Below are positions 21,644 to 23,701 of a stretch of 23,701 nucleotides of DNA, piece by piece. The position numbers and the translations under genes were made by a program. The stretch is from Angelakisella sp. (GTDB lineage: Bacteria; Bacillota; Clostridia; Oscillospirales; Ruminococcaceae): contig JAAWGY010000007.1 of the NCBI GenBank assembly GCA_022795575.1, positions 1-23,701 of the forward strand, in the 5' to 3' direction. The first letter of the stretch is position 1, and each line of letters opens with the position of its first letter. The notes under the pieces are model-generated. The model was not told where the DNA came from. It worked only from the letters and a program-made list of their open reading frames with translations, and did no database searches.

Positions 21644-22620
21644 GAGGAGCCCTTGTGATTCTGCTGGCCTTTTGCCTGGACCTCTGCATCGGGGACCCCC
21701 GCTGGCTCCCCCACCCGGTGCGGGGGATGGGCCGGGCCATTACGGCGCTGGAGGGGTGGCTGCGGCGGCGTTTCCCCCCCACCCCCGGGGGGGAGCGGGC
21801 CGCCGGGGTGGTGCTGGCCATGGCGCTGCCCCTGGGGAGCTTCCTTGCCGGGTGGGGAGTCCTCCGGCTCTGCGGGGCGGTCTCCCCCTGGCTGGGCCTG
21901 GGGGCGGAGGTGCTGCTCTGCGCCCAGTGCCTTGCCGCCCGGGACCTCCGGGAGGAGAGCATGGCGGTGCACCGGGAGCTGCTCCGGGGGGATCTCCCCG
22001 CCGCCCGGCGGATGGTGGGGCGGATTGTGGGCCGGGATACCGCCGCCCTGACGGCGGAGGGCGTCACCAAGGCGGCGGTGGAGACGGTGGCGGAAAACGC
22101 CAGCGACGGGGAGACCGCCCCCCTCTTCTGGATGGCCCTGGGGGGCGCCCCCCTGGCCCTGGCCTACAAGGCGGTGAACACCATGGACAGCATGGTGGGG
22201 TACCAAAACCACCGCTACCGGTACTTTGGCACCGCCGCCGCCCGGCTGGACGATCTGGTCAACTGGATTCCCGCCCGGCTTACCGCCCTGCTCATGGCCG
22301 CCCTGGCCCCTTTGGCGGGGCTGGACGGCAGGGGGGCCCTCCGGATCTGGCGGCGGGACCGCCGCCGCCACAAGAGCCCCAACAGCGCCCAAACCGAGGC
22401 CGCTATGGCGGGGGCGCTAAGGGTGGAGCTGGCGGGGGACGCCTATTACTTCGGGGAGCTGCACCACAAGCCGGTCATCGGGGACAGCCTGCGGCCCATT
22501 GAGGCGGAGGACATCCGCCGGGCCAACCGGCTGCTCTACCGGGTGTCGGCGGCCTTTGCGGTTTTGGCGGCGGCGCTGCGGATGCTGACAGGAGGGATAC
22601 CATGGCAAGGTCTATTATGA
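21640..22620 (+). CDS. cbiB: CbiB, adenosylcobinamide-phosphate synthase
   Basis: A 326-residue membrane protein of normal CbiB length. Family motifs are DLCIGDPRWLPHPVRGMG near the N-terminus, ETVAENASDGETAPLFW, AYKAVNTMDSMVGYQN, and DDLVNWIPARLTALL, with KSPNSAQTEAAMAGAL and GDAYYFGELHHKPVIG near the end. It attaches aminopropanol (phosphate) to adenosylcobyric acid. GAAGGAGGAGG precedes ATG 21640, which overlaps the phosphatase stop. An upstream open frame to 21334 is a shadow of the phosphatase gene. Confidence 0.95.
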   Translation: MRGALVILLAFCLDLCIGDPRWLPHPVRGMGRAITALEGWLRRRFPPTPGGERAAGVVLAMALPLGSFLAGWGVLRLCGAVSPWLGLGAEVLLCAQCLAARDLREESMAVHRELLRGDLPAARRMVGRIVGRDTAALTAEGVTKAAVETVAENASDGETAPLFWMALGGAPLALAYKAVNTMDSMVGYQNHRYRYFGTAAARLDDLVNWIPARLTALLMAALAPLAGLDGRGALRIWRRDRRRHKSPNSAQTEAAMAGALRVELAGDAYYFGELHHKPVIGDSLRPIEAEDIRRANRLLYRVSAAFAVLAAALRMLTGGIPWQGLL

Positions 22621-23701
22621 TACAGGGCACCATGAGCAGCGCCGGCAAAAGCCTAATCGCGGCGGGGCTCTGCCGTGTCCTTTGGGAGGACGGGCTGCGG
22701 GTGGCCCCCTTTAAGAGCCAGAACATGGCCCTTAACTCCTTCATCACCCGGGACGGGCTGGAGATGGGCCGGGCCCAGGTGGTCCAGGCCCAGGCGGCGG
22801 GGGTGGAGCCGGAGGTCCGGATGAACCCCGTCCTCCTCAAGCCCCAAAGCGATACCGGCAGCCAGGTGATTGTAAACGGCGAGGTTTGGGGTGTCATGCC
22901 CGCCGCCGAATACTACCGCCGCAAGCCGGAGCTGGTCCCCCACATCCTGGGGGCCTACCGCAGCCTTGCCGCCGAATACGACGCCGTCGTCCTCGAGGGG
23001 GCGGGGAGCCCGGCGGAGATCAACCTGCGGGAAAACGACATCGTCAACATGGGGATGGCCCGGATGGCCTCGGCCCCGGTGCTGCTGGTGGGGGACATCG
23101 ACCGGGGGGGCGTCTTCGCCAGCCTCTACGGCACTGTGGCCCTGATGGAGGACTGGGAGCGGGCCCACCTCAAGGGCATCATCATCAATAAGTTCCGGGG
23201 GGATGTGGCGCTGCTGCGCCCCGGCCTTGCCCAGATCGAGGCCCTCACCGGCCTGCCGGTGGTGGGGGTGGTGCCCTGGCTGGAGCTGGACATCGACGAC
23301 GAGGACAGCCTCAGCAGCCGCTTTGGCGGCAGCGCCGGCATCCCCGGGGGGCCGGAGGTGGCCGTGGTGCGGTTCCCCCGCATCGCCAACTTTACCGACC
23401 TTGCCCCCCTGGAGGCGCTGCCCGGGGTATCGGTGCGGTACGCCGCCTCCCCCCGGGAGCTGGGGACGCCGGACCTGGTGGTCCTCCCCGGCACCAAAAG
23501 CACCATTGCCGACCTGCTGTGGATGCGGCAGAACGGCCTGGCGGCGGCGGTCCGGAGGCTGGCCGCAAGGGGGGTGCCCGTTTTGGGCATCTGCGGCGGC
23601 TACCAGATGCTGGGCCGCACCATCGCCGACCCGGAGGGGGTGGAGGCCACCCCCGGCACGGTGGAGGCCGGGCTGGGGCTGCTGCCGGCGGATACCGTCT
23701 T
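22602..23701 (+). CDS. cbiP: CbiP, cobyric acid synthase (3' end outside window)
   Basis: Partial: 366 complete codons are present and no stop occurs before the window end. The N-terminus MARSIMIQGTMSSAGKSLI contains the P-loop-like segment, then APFKSQNMALNSFITRDG, GAGSPAEINLRENDIVNMGMA and LVGDIDRGGVFASLYGT of the ATP-binding domain. The glutaminase domain begins at about residue 255, with VLPGTKSTIADLLWM and nucleophile Cys331 in VLGICGGYQMLG. It amidates side chains b, d, e and g to give cobyric acid. ATG 22602 follows AGGAGGG and overlaps the cbiB end by 19 bases. About 130 residues are expected to be missing, by comparison with the usual size near 500. Confidence 0.96.
   Translation, partial: MARSIMIQGTMSSAGKSLIAAGLCRVLWEDGLRVAPFKSQNMALNSFITRDGLEMGRAQVVQAQAAGVEPEVRMNPVLLKPQSDTGSQVIVNGEVWGVMPAAEYYRRKPELVPHILGAYRSLAAEYDAVVLEGAGSPAEINLRENDIVNMGMARMASAPVLLVGDIDRGGVFASLYGTVALMEDWERAHLKGIIINKFRGDVALLRPGLAQIEALTGLPVVGVVPWLELDIDDEDSLSSRFGGSAGIPGGPEVAVVRFPRIANFTDLAPLEALPGVSVRYAASPRELGTPDLVVLPGTKSTIADLLWMRQNGLAAAVRRLAARGVPVLGICGGYQMLGRTIADPEGVEATPGTVEAGLGLLPADTV

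Overview
This is a very GC-rich, gene-dense window in which every convincing gene lies on the + strand. The protein families suggest a high-GC gut-type clostridium: PRD/BglG-type regulation, an anaerobic (early cobalt insertion) cobalamin pathway with a CbiET fusion and a CbiG, and an Enterococcus EF_0829-EF_0839-like sugar-acid cluster. Flavonifractor/Lawsonibacter/Oscillospiraceae-like is my best guess. This is inferred from gene content and composition only; no rRNA or tRNA gene is visible.

Region 1 (about 1-8775) is a catabolic and transport cluster. A PRD/EIIB-like transcription regulator (420-2444) comes first. It is followed by a metallo-amidohydrolase (2526-3647), a free-standing PRD protein (3696-4085), and four genes of an uncharacterised membrane module: the glycine-rich SFCGS protein, DUF4312, DUF4311 and DUF4310 (4129-6283). 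After a roughly 400 bp palindromic insertion come a DgaE-type PLP ammonia-lyase (6791-7897) and a DgaF-type aldolase (7923-8675). DgaE and DgaF convert D-glucosaminate-6-phosphate via 2-keto-3-deoxygluconate-6-phosphate to pyruvate and glyceraldehyde-3-phosphate. No sugar kinase and no classical PTS EIIC/EIID is present. This raises the possibility that the four-gene module is an undescribed group-translocating or PTS-like transporter that delivers a phosphorylated, perhaps N-acylated, amino-sugar acid. This is the main candidate for an undescribed system in the window.

Region 2 (about 8776-9622) is non-coding. It holds a terminator-like hairpin, about 450 bp with no recognisable gene, a near-consensus sigma-A promoter (TTGACA-17-TACAAT), a cobalamin riboswitch, and an intrinsic terminator just upstream of cbiD.

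Region 3 (9623 to the window end) is a tightly coupled cobalamin operon, often with ATGA or GTGA start/stop overlaps: cbiD, cbiL, cbiF, cbiG, a cytidine-deaminase-like gene, cbiH, cbiJ, cbiET, cbiA, cobT, cobU, cobS, a short CobU-like gene, a CobC-type phosphatase, cbiB and cbiP (cut by the window end). cbiC, the cobalt chelatase, cobalt transport, the corrinoid adenosyltransferase and cobD are not in this window.

Small palindromic repeats interrupt both operons. One family of serial hairpins occurs at 1-80, twice inside 6343-6741, and at 8695-8775. A 130 bp palindrome is translated as the tail of CbiD. A 188 bp MITE-like element sits between cobS and the short CobU-like gene.
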